Positions 11,530 to 24,289 of a stretch of 64,000 bases of DNA are shown piece by piece. The notes beneath the pieces were generated by a model, which had not been told where the DNA came from, searched no databases, and was given only the letters and a program-made list of their open reading frames with translations. The first letter of the stretch is position 1. Every line of letters begins with the position of its first letter. The translations under genes and the position numbers were made by a program. Origin of the DNA: Toxorhynchites rutilus septentrionalis (lineage: Eukaryota > Arthropoda > Insecta > Diptera > Culicidae); contig NC_073745.1 in the NCBI RefSeq assembly GCF_029784135.1, positions 197,745,807 through 197,809,806 on the forward strand, in the 5' to 3' direction.

Positions 11530-14400
11530 GGTATATATAAAATGATGTTAGGTTTAATATTGAGTGTCAACACTTTTCGACGGTTTTTTGATATTTTTTA
11601 TATTTTTATATATTTTTCCGATAACTTTTTCAACGTTGTTGATATTTTTGATATTTATATCAAAAATATCAATATATTTTTATTGTTTTTCTATCAATTT
11701 TTAATGTTTTTATCCTGTATTGTGTTACCCTTTTGATCTAAAAAATACACGTTTTTGGTAATGATGTTAATGTTAATGGTAATGTTTTTTGATACATTTT
11801 CAATGTTTTTTTTTATGTTCTTGATATTTTTCCCTTTTTTCTTCATCAAAAAGGTATATATTTGTGATATTTTTAATGCTTTTTTCTGTTTTCTCACATT
11901 AACCCTTTGCGGTCGGAATTGATTTCCCTTGAAAGAGATCGTCTTATCTTTCTACGCTAATAATATTTCGTTTATACCGAGTACCGTTATGCATTATTCA
12001 CAGAATCGATGTATTAGTTCGCGAACAGCATAACTAGACATTAAAATTCGTTTAGAAGAAGTGTAAACTGTTACATGGTTGAATAAAGCATTCAGTGTAA
12101 TCTCTAGCTGTGGTGGCTGAGAGCAGACAAACCACCTCAAAAGGTTAAAATGTTTCTGCCATTGTACGTTTTTTTATATTATTGATGTGTTTGATACTTT
12201 TTGAGCCTTTTTTTGTACAAGTTGTAAACAAGTGTTTTTCTAAAAAAAATTTACATGTTAACAATTTTTCATGAAGGTGGTGTTTTTTCATTGCTGTAAT
12301 AATATGAAGCTCTAAGTCACAATGTTGTCTGAATAGAATAAATACATCTATTTATTTGATTTAGGAAGATAATGTGTCTATGCTTATTTGTAGTAATCTT
12401 TAAATTTAATGGTTACACAAAAAACAATACAATATTTCTGTCGAAATGCTATCAATTTTAGATAGCTTTTTTTAAACATTTTGATACTCTTTAGATTTAT
12501 TTTTTTTTGACATTTTTGATGTTTTCGATATTCGGATATTTTTAATTTCTTTTTTCCTATCAAAAATGTATCCATTTTTGATAGTTTTATGCTTTTTTGA
12601 TACTCTTTCAATGCTTTTTTTTTATATTTTTGATATCCAAAATCAAATTATCAAATTATTTATTATAATATCAATAATTCGATATTTCTGATATCCTTGA
12701 TATTTTTGTTTTTTTTCTATCGAAAAAGTGTAAGTTTTGGTACTCTTTTGATGTTCTAGATGACTCTTTTGATGCAGATTTTTGATACCGTTTTCGAAAA
12801 CGTTAAGTTTTCGATATTTCCTATTTTCTTGTTTTTTGAATATCATTTTATTTTAAAAAGATAAATTTTTGATAGTTCTGTACTACCATTGCTTTCATGC
12901 TTTTCTGATACTTTTTCAATAGTTTTTTTGTCGTTTTTTATGCTTTTGATAATTTTGATATTTCATTTTTTTGCTATCGAAACGATATAAATAGATTTTT
13001 CAGGCTTTTCTGATGCAGTATAACCTGTTTTTGTGCGGTTTTTTTTGTGCGATGAAAAGAAGCATATTTGACGAAGTTATCGTTCATTTAGTTTTTCCGA
13101 TGGTTTATATGCATTTCAGTGCAAAAAAAGCATATTTACGTCTCAATCATCCACTTCTGAAATCATTGCCCTCCTCCCATCAAATGCTACAAGCTTTTCT
13201 AAGTTTTTGCATGACATGATTTCTAACAGCATCACGTTTTGGCATGCAACTAAAAACACATAACTGCCACGCGCAACCGAAGAGGCAAACTGTCCCATCG
13301 TAAAGCAGGGACACAAAAGGAAATCGAACGGTGAACGGCGTGTATTTGAGTTATTTTCTTGGGGGAAACTTTTTTTATGCGGTCCCTATCTACCGTACAA
13401 AAAAAAGTTTTTTTTTCAAAATGTGTACCGAACACGGTTTTTTAAAGCTACTGGTGAAGTTTTGCACGATTTTTTTATGCGGTCGCTCTCCCCCGCACAA
13501 AAAATCGTTTGCTTGTACTTCAATACTTTTTCGAACTTCTTTGATACCTTTTTTGGACTTTTTTCATGTTTTCAATATTTTTAATAATTTTTGCTTATAT
13601 CAAAAAAGTCTCAATTTTTGATAGTTTCTTAATACTTTTTGGATGTCTTTTTGATAATCTTTTGATTTATTCCTTTGACGTCAAAAACGACTTTTTTGAT
13701 AATTTGAATATATTTTTTTTTCATTTTTTTTCACAAATGTATCTATTTTGGATATAATCATGGCATTTTTGATAGTTTTAAATTTTTATTTTTTTTCTGT
13801 CTAATTGCTATCAAGTTTTGATAGCTTTTTTTTATACATTTCAATACTTTTCTGATTTCCTTTTTTAATTTTTGATGTTTTTGATATTTTTGATATTTAT
13901 AATTCCCTTTTTTTGTTCCTATCAAAAAGGTACCCATGTTTGAAAGGTTATTGATACTTTTATCTCTTGATTTACTATTTTATCATCATAAAACGATAAT
14001 TTTAATTTCATAATTTGAAAATATATTGTTTTTATTTTTTCTATCAAAAATCAAAATTTAATATTGAATACTTTTCGTACTTTTTTGATACTCTTCCATA
14101 CTTTTTATACATTTTTTTTCGATATTTCGAATATTTTCGATATTTTTGATATTTTTTCCTTTTATATCAAAAAGGTCTAATTTTCTTTATGTCTTTTGAT
14201 ATAATTTGTTACTTTTTGAACCTTTTTGCTAGTCATCTTGTACTTTTTGGTACTTTTTTGGTATTTTTTCATAGTTTTTTGACGCTTGATAATTTTTTCA
14301 TACGTTCTTGATACTTTTTTGTACTGTTTTGTTTGGCTATTTTTTATACACGTTTTTCGTGAAAGATCATTTTTGTAATTTTTTATCACAATTATTTTTT
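11530..14400 (-). repeat. degenerate TATCAAAAA-type array, minus orientation
   Basis: About 2.9 kb made mainly of variants of TTTTTGATA (TATCAAAAA on the minus strand) separated by T-rich spacers. Longer segments repeat too, such as the GATAGC...GCTATC pairs near 12449 and 13806 and the CGAAAACGTTAAGTTTTCG region near 12795. These match segments of the 17430-18880 array in reverse complement. An unrelated block at about 13000-13510 interrupts it. The short frames across it are low-complexity Ile/Phe/Lys/Asn strings and I do not call them genes. Confidence 0.85.
13000..13515. other. non-array block inside the array
   Basis: This block has normal complexity and holds two related phrases, TTTTTTTATGCGGTCCCTATC (near 13370) and TTTTTTATGCGGTCGCTCTC (near 13470). 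Each is followed by a CGCACAAAAAA-like complement, which gives short stem-loops. It is probably a transposon remnant inserted into the array. No protein is recognised. Confidence 0.5.
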
Positions 14401-16676
14401 GAAATAGCCGATTCCTAGTCCAGCCTTTCTTTTGAAGTTCGCAGCGAAAGCTGTAACGGTGCCTATTTTATTAGCCTAAAAAAATTATATACTGATAGCA
14501 CTCACTCATTTTGTTAAAAATAATTTGAAAAAAGGCATGGGTTGAATAATTTTATTAAAAAAAAAATTAAATATAATCTTAATAATTTTCTGGAATATAG
14601 TTCAATTTGAATTAAAAAATTCTTACATAATTTGAATTATCGATCACCTCAGTTTGAAAAATATATTTCTGCGGAAAAAATTAAGAATGGTTGCGGTAAC
14701 GAATCGATTATTCAACAACCCCAGCGTCGTAGAATAGTCCTTCTATTTTCTTGTAGAACTTCGTTTGAAGTTACTTGATGATTTTTCAATGGAAAGGTTT
14801 TTTTATTTGAAACATGATAATGAAACAAATAAATCATTTGGGATCAGAAAAAAAATTGGCAACACTCTGGATTGCTTCGTATGGTTCAATTTTCGCAATA
14901 ACAGAAAGACTTCACCTAAATGTGGGTTCCTCTCTCCATCGCCCAGAGACTTCGTTCGCATACGAACAAACACACCTTCGCAGAGTTGTCGTCTGGTCGT
15001 TATCCTTGATAATGAAGGATGGAATTTGCTACAGCTCCCAGCAGCGAAAGGGGAGGCTGCGTGTGCTTCGTTTCGTCGCCTTTTTTGCTTCGGTACACGT
15101 GGCAAAGAGCGGTTGCCCTTTTTCAACATGTGTCCTTTTTCTTCTGGGGGGGGGGGGGGGGGGCAACAGCCTTTTGGAACGAAGTGAACTAACTTTATCC
15201 ACTAATTTCAATAACGCAGAATGTCCTTATGATACTGCCCATGTTGATGGAGACTTTGCCGGGAAGTTGAGTTCATCGTTAGCTTATTTCGAGACCGTTC
15301 GGCGTTGTCAGGGCTAGGATGAAGTTGAAGTTGAAAAGCATTAAACCCAATACATCACATATGGTCACATTCCTTTCAATTATCTGAGCTTAAGACAAAA
15401 GAGGACTACTTACACACCGAAGATTGCTACGCAATCTGTACATTTTATGTGTCATTATTACGCATTGTTATTGACATATGCGTTACTTCAAAACGGAGAA
15501 CGACCCCTCTTTCGATGTAATTTGCTGCAATAAACATTTTCATGATCGTATTTAGTTGCGATGACATCACCACGCCTATTATACGGCCCCGGTAGCAATA
15601 TACGTGCATTCCGGAATCAATCAATACCCGGCTAATAGAGGATTAAGCTTAGTGAACCTTCCCTTTGCCTTGTGCAGAACAATAACGATAATGGAATCGC
15701 CAGTATAAATTTCATCAATATTATTCATAACAACGGAAACGTGCCCGGAATGTACTTTTCCGCGGTGCGGCGCTTCTAGAATCGTGAAGTGATTCCCGAG
15801 GAACACAAGGGCTAAAATCGTAATAATCGAAAGTAGTATTACATTTTTTATAGCTCCTTACATCGGCTTAACACGCGTGAATATGTCTAAAAATCGTAGA
15901 CATTGCTTCCGCTGGAAATGAAAAAAAAAACTAGAAAAACACAATTTGAAGTTTACATGACTAATACTAAGACTATTCTAGAAAAAACAGAATACGTTTT
16001 CTGTACTTCTTGTAGACGAACTTTACTGCCGAATCTTTTTAAAAATAAATCATTTTAATAATCCCACTGTAAAGTGAACGACACAAAAGAAGGAGAGCAT
16101 AAGCACAATAATCCTATGCATTAAATTCATTTAACGTTGTTCGTACAATCATCGAAACAGAATCCGCCTTTCAGACCAATTATGCCTCACATCACCCCAC
16201 CCCATCACTCCATCTCATCTCATGCGGTATCATGCGGCGGAACACTGTGCGCAGATTTCCAATGAATGTCTGGAGGGTGGTGAAAATCTCCCCGACCCAG
16301 TGTGCCATCCCACGGATTTCCTCGCGTTGTAGCATCGTGCGTCGTCTCCCCCACGAACGTCCGCGGTTCCATGTACCCGGGAATTCTACGTTGAAAAATG
16401 ACATGGGATAAAAATAAAACCATTTATTACACAATCTCACTCATTGAAGTGTCTTATCGTCTCCAGCACCGTCAAACGTGCTCGGAGGCAGTGGTGCCAG
16501 TTTTGTTTGTTTTTTTTTCTCAATTTTCTTGTGCTGTTCGGTGGATTTTGCATCTGAATTGCATTGAAAGTAGGTGAAGTGGTTTGAAAAATATAAATTT
16601 ACCGAATATGGGTATTCTCGACAAAAAAACAGCACTTTTCCAGAAAGCATCGTTAATCTAAATCAAATATGTGATA
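14401..16676. other. unassigned sequence
   Basis: Contains two less AT-rich islands (about 14900-15320 and 16160-16400) with short overlapping frames on both strands, none of which I recognise. No acceptor-exon-donor arrangement stands out. It may be intronic or regulatory sequence. Confidence 0.4.
15146..15163 (+). repeat. poly-G run of 18
   Basis: Eighteen consecutive G follow a pyrimidine-rich stretch. It has high G-quadruplex potential and is a likely site of length error. Confidence 0.95.
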
Positions 16677-19175
16677 CTAATTGATCCGACAAACTTCGTC
16701 CCGCCCAAAATGGATATGCATACTTTCAAACATTCACGTTTCCTTACTAAAGCAACATTCGAGGATTCACCCGCAGATCTATAAATTGATTGATCTTCTA
16801 ATAGACCCTTTACAATTTTCTTTTATTATAAATTCATAAATTTCCCAGTACTTCTACCAAAACTCGTCATTATAATATGAATTTATTTTCAGACACAATT
16901 CTCGCTCAATATTCTTCAATTACTTGCAAATAACATGTTTCTCCGTTACATGGAGTACATGTTTGATACAGAAAATATATTAAAATAATGACAGCTCCAA
17001 CCGGACAATTCCTTCTTCGAGTTTTGCGCTTACCAACACATCCATTTTAATTTATGTAGATAGAGGATATAGGAGTGGGTTTTTTGCACCTGAAGATCCA
17101 TTTCGTTAGCGCAAACATCAAATGAACTAAAAACGCTTATCACGAAGTAATTGTAGAACATTCGAGAATTCAATTTTCCAAAATTTCTTATTTTTCTTCA
17201 AAGTTTTCCGAAAAAAATTCAATTGTCATGTTTAGTTGTTAATAGAGTTGACTGAAATATAAAATATTTATGGGACTCTCTTCCTCATTCCGGAGGAGGA
17301 AGGGGTGACAAACCATCATAAAAACATTTCTTGTACTCTTAAATCCTCACATTCTAATTTTGGTTCGATTTGCTTTATTCTTATATTATAATTCTCGAGT
17401 TAGACAGAAATTTGTGTTTCATTTGTATCATAGCAAATCTTCTAGATACCAAAAATATAAAAAAAACTCATTTAATATCAAAGAGCATGAAAGTATCAAA
17501 AATGGATACCTTTTTGATAGAAAAAAGGAAATTAAAAATATCAGAAATATCAAAAACATCAAAAATGCCATAGAAAAGAAAATCTGATGAATATCAGAAC
17601 GTTTGAATAAGCTATCAAAAATTGATAGCATTTCGACAGAAAAAAAAAATGAAATTTCAAAGCTATCAAAAATATTTTAAATTGTCGAAAAAGTTTCGAA
17701 ACAGTATCAAAAAAGCATGAAAAAAACTATCAAAAACTGGTACCTTTTATGGAGGAACAGTTTTTTTTTCACTGTATATAAAACTATCAAAAATAAATGT
17801 CGTTTTTGACGTCAAACGATTATTAAAGAAACGTCAAAACTAAAGTTTACCTTTTTTAAAGAAAAAGATATTAAAAATATCAAGAATATCAAAAATATCG
17901 AAAACTTTACGTTTCCAAAAAGGGTATCAAAAATCTGCATCAAAAGAGCCATCGAAAAAGTATCAAAACATATAATTTTATGGTAAAAAAAAATATCAAG
18001 GATATTAAACAATCAAAAATATCGAAGACATAAAAAATATCGAAAATATCAAAAAAGTATCAAAAGAGTCTGAAAAAAGCATAACATTACCATAAATATC
18101 AAAAAAAGAAATCAAAAGTATCCGAAATATCAAAAACCTCAAAAATGCAAAAAAAAAAGGAAAGAAAAGAGTATTAAAATGTTTGAAAAAGCTATCAAAA
18201 ATTGATAGTATTCCGACATAAATTTATGAAAAAATTCAAAGCTATCAAAAATATAAAAGAGGTCGAAAAAGGTTCAAAGGAATATCAAAAAAGCATGAAA
18301 AAACTATCCAAAATTGGTACATTTTTGGGAGAAAAGTGGAAGAAATATATACAAATTATCGAAAATGTCGTGTTTGACGTCATAAGAATAAATCAAATAA
18401 TTATCAAAGACAGCCGTAAAGTATCAAAAATTAAAAACTTTTTGATTAAAAGAAAAAAAATATCAAAAATATTAATAACATGAAAGTGGTCCTAAAAAGG
18501 TACCCAAAAAAGTATCAAAGAAGTTCAAATAAGCATTGAAGTATCAGAAAAGCATTGAAAAAATATATATACCATTTCTACAGCAATAAAAATAGAAATA
18601 ACAAAAATATCAAAAGCATCAAAAACGACAAAAATCTAATGAAAAAGTATCAATAAAGCATAAAAGCAATAGTGGTATAAAACTATCAAAAGTTTGTCTT
18701 TTTAAAAGAAAAAGGTATTAAAAATATCAAGAAAATCTAAAATATCGAAAACTTCACGTTTCCAAAAAGAGTATCAATACTCACACTTTTTTTATGGAAA
18801 AAATATCAATATTATCAAGGATATCGGTGATATCAAAAGTACAAAATATATTAAAGATATTAAAAATATAAAAAACGACGAGTGTTGAAACCTCATTATT
18901 TCTCGAGTTATGAAGATACCCCCCCCCCTCCCACTTAAAGAGGAGGAGGAGTGTCGAACCACCATAAAAATATTTCTTGCCCCCTAGAACCTCCATTTGC
19001 GATATTTGATACCATTTGCTTGATTGGTTCTTGAAGCCCCCTCTTTAGAGAGGGGGAGCAGTGTCGAACCACCACAAAAACATTTCTTGCCCCCTGAAAC
19101 CTCCATGTGCCAAATGTTGTTCCATTTGCTTGATTAGTTCTCAAGTTATGCATAAATTTGTGTTTCATCTATTGT
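16677..19175 (-). mobile_element. Helitron, degraded, interrupted by an array
   Basis: The 3' terminus on the minus strand is recognisable but mutated (CTAATTGATCCGACAAACTTC where intact copies have CTAGCTGACCCGGC). The 3' part (16677-17425) includes one of the family's internal tandem units near 17280-17425. Two further units, with the typical AGAGGGGGAGCAGTGTCGAA and CATTTGCTTGATTAGTTCTC phrases, sit at 18890-19175. The TATCAAAAA array lies between. No TCTATATA 5' end is found. Confidence 0.7.
17430..18880 (+). repeat. degenerate TATCAAAAA array, plus orientation
   Basis: About 1.45 kb of TATCAAAAA variants. It has a higher-order structure: GCTATCAAAAATTGATAG followed by a (T)CGACA-type segment occurs at 17611 and again at 18191, 580 nt apart. 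A CGAAAACTTNACGTTTCCAAAA segment occurs at 17899 and about 18746. Several of these segments match the 11530-14400 array in reverse complement. Coding is not supported. Confidence 0.85.
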
Positions 19176-19199
19176 TATTATTATTATAAATTTCAACAA

Positions 19200-20420
19200 A
19201 TCTGGGATCATAATTTGAGATCTGATTCATGATCGTGTTATGAGTTCTGAGATATGAATATGACGTTTGAATTCAAGATTTGAATCTTAGATCTGAACCA
19301 AAGATTTAAATTTGATCCTGAGATTCTATTCTAGTTTTGAATTTAATATATGATGATCGTTTGAAAAACCTGTATTTGAGAAACGGAATCTGATTTTTGA
19401 ATTGAGGTTTCTCATATAAATTGTTCAATCTGGGATTCACAATTTCCAATTGCAACACGTCAGAAGTTTGAATCTATGATCTCAACCAGATATCTAAATC
19501 TGAGATCTGATTCTAGATTTGATTTCGAGATTTGTTTTTAATATATTTTTAATATTAATTATGAGTTTTGATTCCAAATCTTAATATAATAAATCTAAAT
19601 CCGAGGTCCGAGCCTGAAATCCGAATCTGAGAACTGGATCTAATACTTAATCCCAGATTTAAATATAAAATCTGCATCTATATATGACATTTGATCTATG
19701 ACCTATATCAGAAAACCGAAACACAGATCTGAATCAGAGTTCTGAATAAGAGATTTGAATTCAAAATCTGAATATGAAATCTGAATCTTAAGTTTGGCTC
19801 TGAGATCTGAACCAGAAATCTGAGCCTACGATTTGAATCCAAGATTCGAATCTGAGATCTGAGTCTGAGATCTGATTATGAGATATGAATTTGACACTAT
19901 GTCTGAATTGAAGATCTGAACCTAAATCATAATTAGAGATCTGAAATTGCAATCTGAATCTTATATCTGAATATGACGTATAAATATAATATTTAAATCT
20001 AAAATCTGCACTTGAGTTCTGAACCTAAATCAGAGTTTGGAATTCGAAATTGCTATCTGAATTTGAGAAATGAATCCAAGATTCGAATTTGAATTCAGAA
20101 TTTTTGTCTGAATCCGGGATTTGTATTTAGAATCCGCATCTCAATATGAGATTTGATTATGAGATTTGAACCAAAGATTTGAATCTGAGACAAATATTAA
20201 ATCTGAATCTTAGATTGGTTTCTGTGACCTGAATTCAGGATTTGAATAAAAGATCTGAGCCAGAGATCTTAATCTGAGATCAGAATCCTAGATCCAAATG
20301 AATCTAAGTTAGAATCCGAGCGTTGAATCTAGGATTTGCATAGGAATCTGAAATCTGAATCTAAGATCTGAAAATGAGGTCTGAAGCTGAATCTAAATCC
20401 GAATTTGAGATTTGCGATTT
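19200..20420 (+). repeat. degenerate minisatellite with a period near 13 nt
   Basis: About 1.2 kb built from variants of GATCTGAATCTGA. In-register runs occur, for example around 19855-19905 (GATCTGAGTCTGA, GATCTGATTATGA, GATATGAATTTGA). Stop codons are frequent in all frames. It directly follows the Helitron remnant. Confidence 0.88.
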
Positions 20421-22808
20421 AAGTCGTTTTCGTTTTCGTTTATTTTTTCACTAAAATTTTCACTAAAACGAGTTGTCATGAATAATACTGAGCTTTTATC
20501 GTTTTGCTAGAAGATATATAGCCCTTAATACACCTCTAGTATGTTTATAAACAATTTCATGTTTTAAACCAAAAATCTGGCATCTCTTCCATAGCGCACG
20601 ATACAGGTCTGCCATTGATGCAATAGAAGATCAACCTGACCTCGGGGGTCACTGCGGGAGACACAACAAATGGGATATAGTTTCATGTTTCGAAATGTTA
20701 TTCGTCGTCCCCTCCCGTTTAAGAATCCCGATCTCTCATGACTCTTCATTCGTTCTGATATGAGGGGAGAAAAGTGTTCTCGAATCCCGATCCCCTATCC
20801 TTACGCATCCTTAGCCATTCCATCAATCATTTTAAACAATTTCTGAATCTGATTTGCGTCCCTCACTTCTTCTAGGTAGGGTATATATGGGGCCTGAATA
20901 GTCTAGGCTACAAATTAGGGCAAGGCTCGTGAGGCGTCAGAGTGTGTATACGCAAATACCCTTCGAATTCATCTTATTTTGTTCGCATCAGCAGGAATTT
21001 CGTTGAAATATTTTGCCCCCGGCGGTGAAACGGGAGGATGTCAAATCTTGAAGGGTGCGGACGATGAACATGATTTGGAGGGAGGTTGAAAACGATAACC
21101 TCAACGGTGAATGATAAATGCTGTGCTGTAGATTTATTTCTATTAACATTTTCACATATCAACTTCAGCAGTCGACTTAACGTTAATCATTTTTTCTCTT
21201 TTTCTATTTTCAGGTAAGTTCGGCAGTGGTGCTTTTTTTGCCTAAAGCGTGTGGTAGAAAATATTTTAATCGACGGTTTGTTTTTAATATAAGTGTAATT
21301 TGTCTTGAAAATCTCAATAGTAAAACTTCGTTCATAATTAGATTTCCAACTGAGAAATGTGATATCATTAAGGAACAAAAAGACTAGATAAAATGGGGGC
21401 ACATGGGCTTCCCTTAAGGAAAATGTCCTTTACAAAAGAGAGGGGATCGGATTTTTTCCTGCATAAACTTCCTTTGATGTACCACCAACCTTCACCGTAA
21501 ACCGCCGTAATCGATCGGATTATCATGTCATCTATCCTGTTTTGCATAAAACCGCACTTCAATGGAAGGTTGAAAAAAAAACATTTTTCAGTTCAGCATA
21601 GCGTCTAAAGAATGGAGGCTAAGCTGTGTATACTTTAGACGGGGTAAAAAGGTCCTTTCCCGGCTCACTCGCAGAAGATAACTAACGAGATGGTAAAATG
21701 CATTTTCTCGCTTGACTTTACCCGAGAAGAAACTACGCTCCGTAAACTGATGACACTGAAAGGATCTTTGGCTCCCCGCTGGCTGTCATGCTCATGCATG
21801 TGAGAGATGCTCAACGGCGGGATACCGCAAATGCAGCAGCAGCAGATAAGCAACTATCATCAACAAGGGGCGAGTTTGTTTGTGGAGCAAATATCACGAG
21901 TTACAACAGATCGTTTGACTTCCGTCCTTTCCCAGCACTTGACTTTCCCGGCACCGCTTTGCAAAGTTCATTGGAAATTTGTTGACTCTTCAGCGTGTCA
22001 TTTGATGCTCGGTAGAACTATTCACGTTGTATCACCATCATTTGACGAGAATTTGACATCGTTAATTAATTAAACAACTGAACCATGCGTAATAATCCGG
22101 CTGCTCCTCGCAAAAGGGATTCCGGATGATGGATTGCTGGGGAAAATGGAGTTATCATCGGAACGTTCGGATATCATGGTCCGCGCCCTTCCCTCCCCTG
22201 CCCGCTCCATCCTTCATTAGTATCACTTGAGGGCGCAAATTTCCGCCCGAAGAATGAAGACCTGTCCTAGACGAACTTATGATCTAGAGAAGAATAATGA
22301 CGCACGGGTCGTAATTCCTTTGAAGAATGGTTATTTTATGATAATTAGGACGGAAGGTTGCCCAAGCAGAAGAATCTTCCTGCCCACCCAGAAGCCACGA
22401 GGAAAAATGGCTCACATTATCCTTTTGCTAACCTAAATGGCAGATAAAAGAGCTGGGTTTGAAATTCTATCATTACATCATAAATCATCTTCTAAAGCTA
22501 ACGAGTGAAAAAGTTTTTCTTTTGTGCGTGGTGAATGTTCCACTCCGGGGCAATCAGAAACTGATTATCGATTTATGATAGAATAAGTATTTCGAGTATT
22601 GATTCTATTTAATTTCCATTACATGGATTACTAGAAAAAAATCGGAACAATAATTTTTCAAGCTCGCGTATCTTCTGGTATTAGTGAAGTTGAAGTTGAA
22701 GTCTCGTCAAATAAGATAAACAACAAGATGCAAAAAACAAGACGTCTGAGTTCATAAACACAAACTGATAAGGCGCTACATTTGTTCCAACACAATAAAG
22801 TAATGAAC
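20421..22808. other. unassigned sequence, probably intronic
   Basis: Apart from the splice-like site at 21213, I recognise nothing. Frames around 21780-22075 and 22227-22436 overlap on several phases and match no known family. The region is less AT-rich than the arrays to its left. Confidence 0.4.
21189..21219 (+). promoter_or_regulatory. candidate recursive (ratchet) splice site
   Basis: A 22-nt pyrimidine-rich run (21189-21210) leads into CAG at 21211-21213. This is followed at once by GTAAGT at 21214-21219, so a strong acceptor abuts a strong donor with a zero-length exon. Just upstream, CTTAAC and GTTAAT are plausible branch points. This juxtaposition is the known signature of recursive splicing in long insect introns. 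It is on the same strand as the exon at 55168. No other AG/GTAAG juxtaposition of this strength was seen in the window. Confidence 0.6.
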
Positions 22809-24289
22809 GAATTTTATACCAACTCGACTGGCCGTTGGCAGCACCGTCTCAGATAGCGTTGTGAGTGTAAACATATGGATCTTTTTAAGCAACTTTGCAT
22901 ACTTGAAATATTCAAAAAAGTATGAGACTACTTTTTTGAAAAGGCCAAATTCGTTTTCTTGATTTTTTTTTTACAAAAAATCAGTACACAAAAACCTACC
23001 TAATGCCTACAAAATTCTGATTAAAGGATAAAATGTAGGAAATTGTTTAAATTTTCATAGAAAAATAGCAAAATTTTTAAAATGATAAATTTAGCTGAAA
23101 AAAAAATTATCTCAAAAATTAGAACTAATTTTTCTCAAAAATGTATTTCTTTAAATTCTCAGAAAAAAAAATGTGAATAACCCTTACAATTTCCAACAAG
23201 TTGTCCATACATCGGAAGATGGGCATTTTTACAGACAAAAAGTTATTCTAACAACAACTTCATGTTTTCTTCGAAAAACTTACAACTAATCCTAATTTAG
23301 TTTAAAGTCAAGATAGCGATATAAAATTTAAAAAAAAATTTAGATCTTATTCAAATATGAACTTCTGTCGAAGATGTCAACTTTATATTTTATAGTTTTT
23401 GGGATTGTATTTTTCATTATCTGCTATGTTCTACTAGTCGAGAACTTTCTTTTGATACCCATATTGATGAGGTTTTGAAAAAAAAATATATATGGCGCCA
23501 TTTTATGGAGGCAGCCGTTTTGGATTTGCATTTTCCATAAATAACTGTGTTCTACTAGTCAATCCCTTTCATTTGATATACATATTGATAAGGTTCTGAG
23601 AAAATGTGGTATCCGCCATTTTGTAGCGGCCGCCATCTTGGATTTACATTTTTCATAAATAACTGTGTTCTACTAGTCAATCCCTTTCGTTTGATATACA
23701 TATTGATGGGGTTCTGAGAAAATTTGTGATCCGCCGTTTTGTAGCGGTCGCCATCTTTGATTTACATTTTCCATAAATAATTGTGTTCTACTGGTCAAGT
23801 CCTTTAATTCGATACCCATATTGATGGGATCTTGAAAAAATATGTACATAATCCGTCATTTTGTAGCGGCCGCCATATTGGATTTTCAAAATCATGGAAT
23901 ACGCAGTTTTATAATGATACCAAAGATAAAGATGTGTTCCAAATTTCAAATTTTTCAACGGAGTATTGACTCCGACCTGTATTTTTTTTTTCATCGATTT
24001 TTTTTCCAAAAAAAAATTTGTATTTTTTTATGAAAATTGAAATTTATTCCTACATTTCCTCCTTTGGCCAGAATTATAATAGTTGGCCTACAGGTATAAT
24101 AGTTTACAAATTAATTTTTTTTATAAAAAATTAAGGAATTTTTTTTATAAAAAATTAAGGAATTTTTTTTTTTGGTTTTTTCAAAAAGTAGTTTTCGAAT
24201 ATTTCAAGTATGCAAATTTGCTTAAATAACTCATATCTTTACACCCACAACGTCTCACTACTATCTGAGACGAGTTGGCATTAAATTTG
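22809..24289. mobile_element. non-autonomous TIR element, about 1.48 kb
   Basis: Ends are inverted: ATACCAACTCG near 22816-22826 pairs with CGAGTTGGCAT at 24271-24281. The longer arm with TCTCAGATAG, GTAAACATATG and CTTTGCATACTTGAAATATTC (22845-22920) pairs with its complement at about 24183-24270. The left arm carries an extra block of about 20 nt between the two paired parts. The interior is T/A-rich and has a 118-bp tandem core. No transposase is present. Confidence 0.78.
23400..23890 (+). repeat. 118-bp tandem repeat, four units
   Basis: The TGTGTTCTACTAGTCAATCC phrase recurs at about 23425, 23546, 23664 and 23782, spaced 118-121 nt. Each unit also holds TTGATA(C/T)(C/A)CATATTGAT and (C/G)GCCGCCATCTTGGATT. 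The repeats are the core of the TIR element at 22809-24289. Confidence 0.85.

Noticed and set aside
14765..15317. Overlapping 100-170 codon frames on both strands, including a polyglycine/polyproline stretch
   Set aside because: They overlap in three phases, span a G18 run and match no family; no splice pair supports them.
16192..16650. Minus-strand frames in a GC-richer island
   Set aside because: Two phases overlap, no known domain, and no acceptor/donor arrangement; kept only as unassigned sequence.
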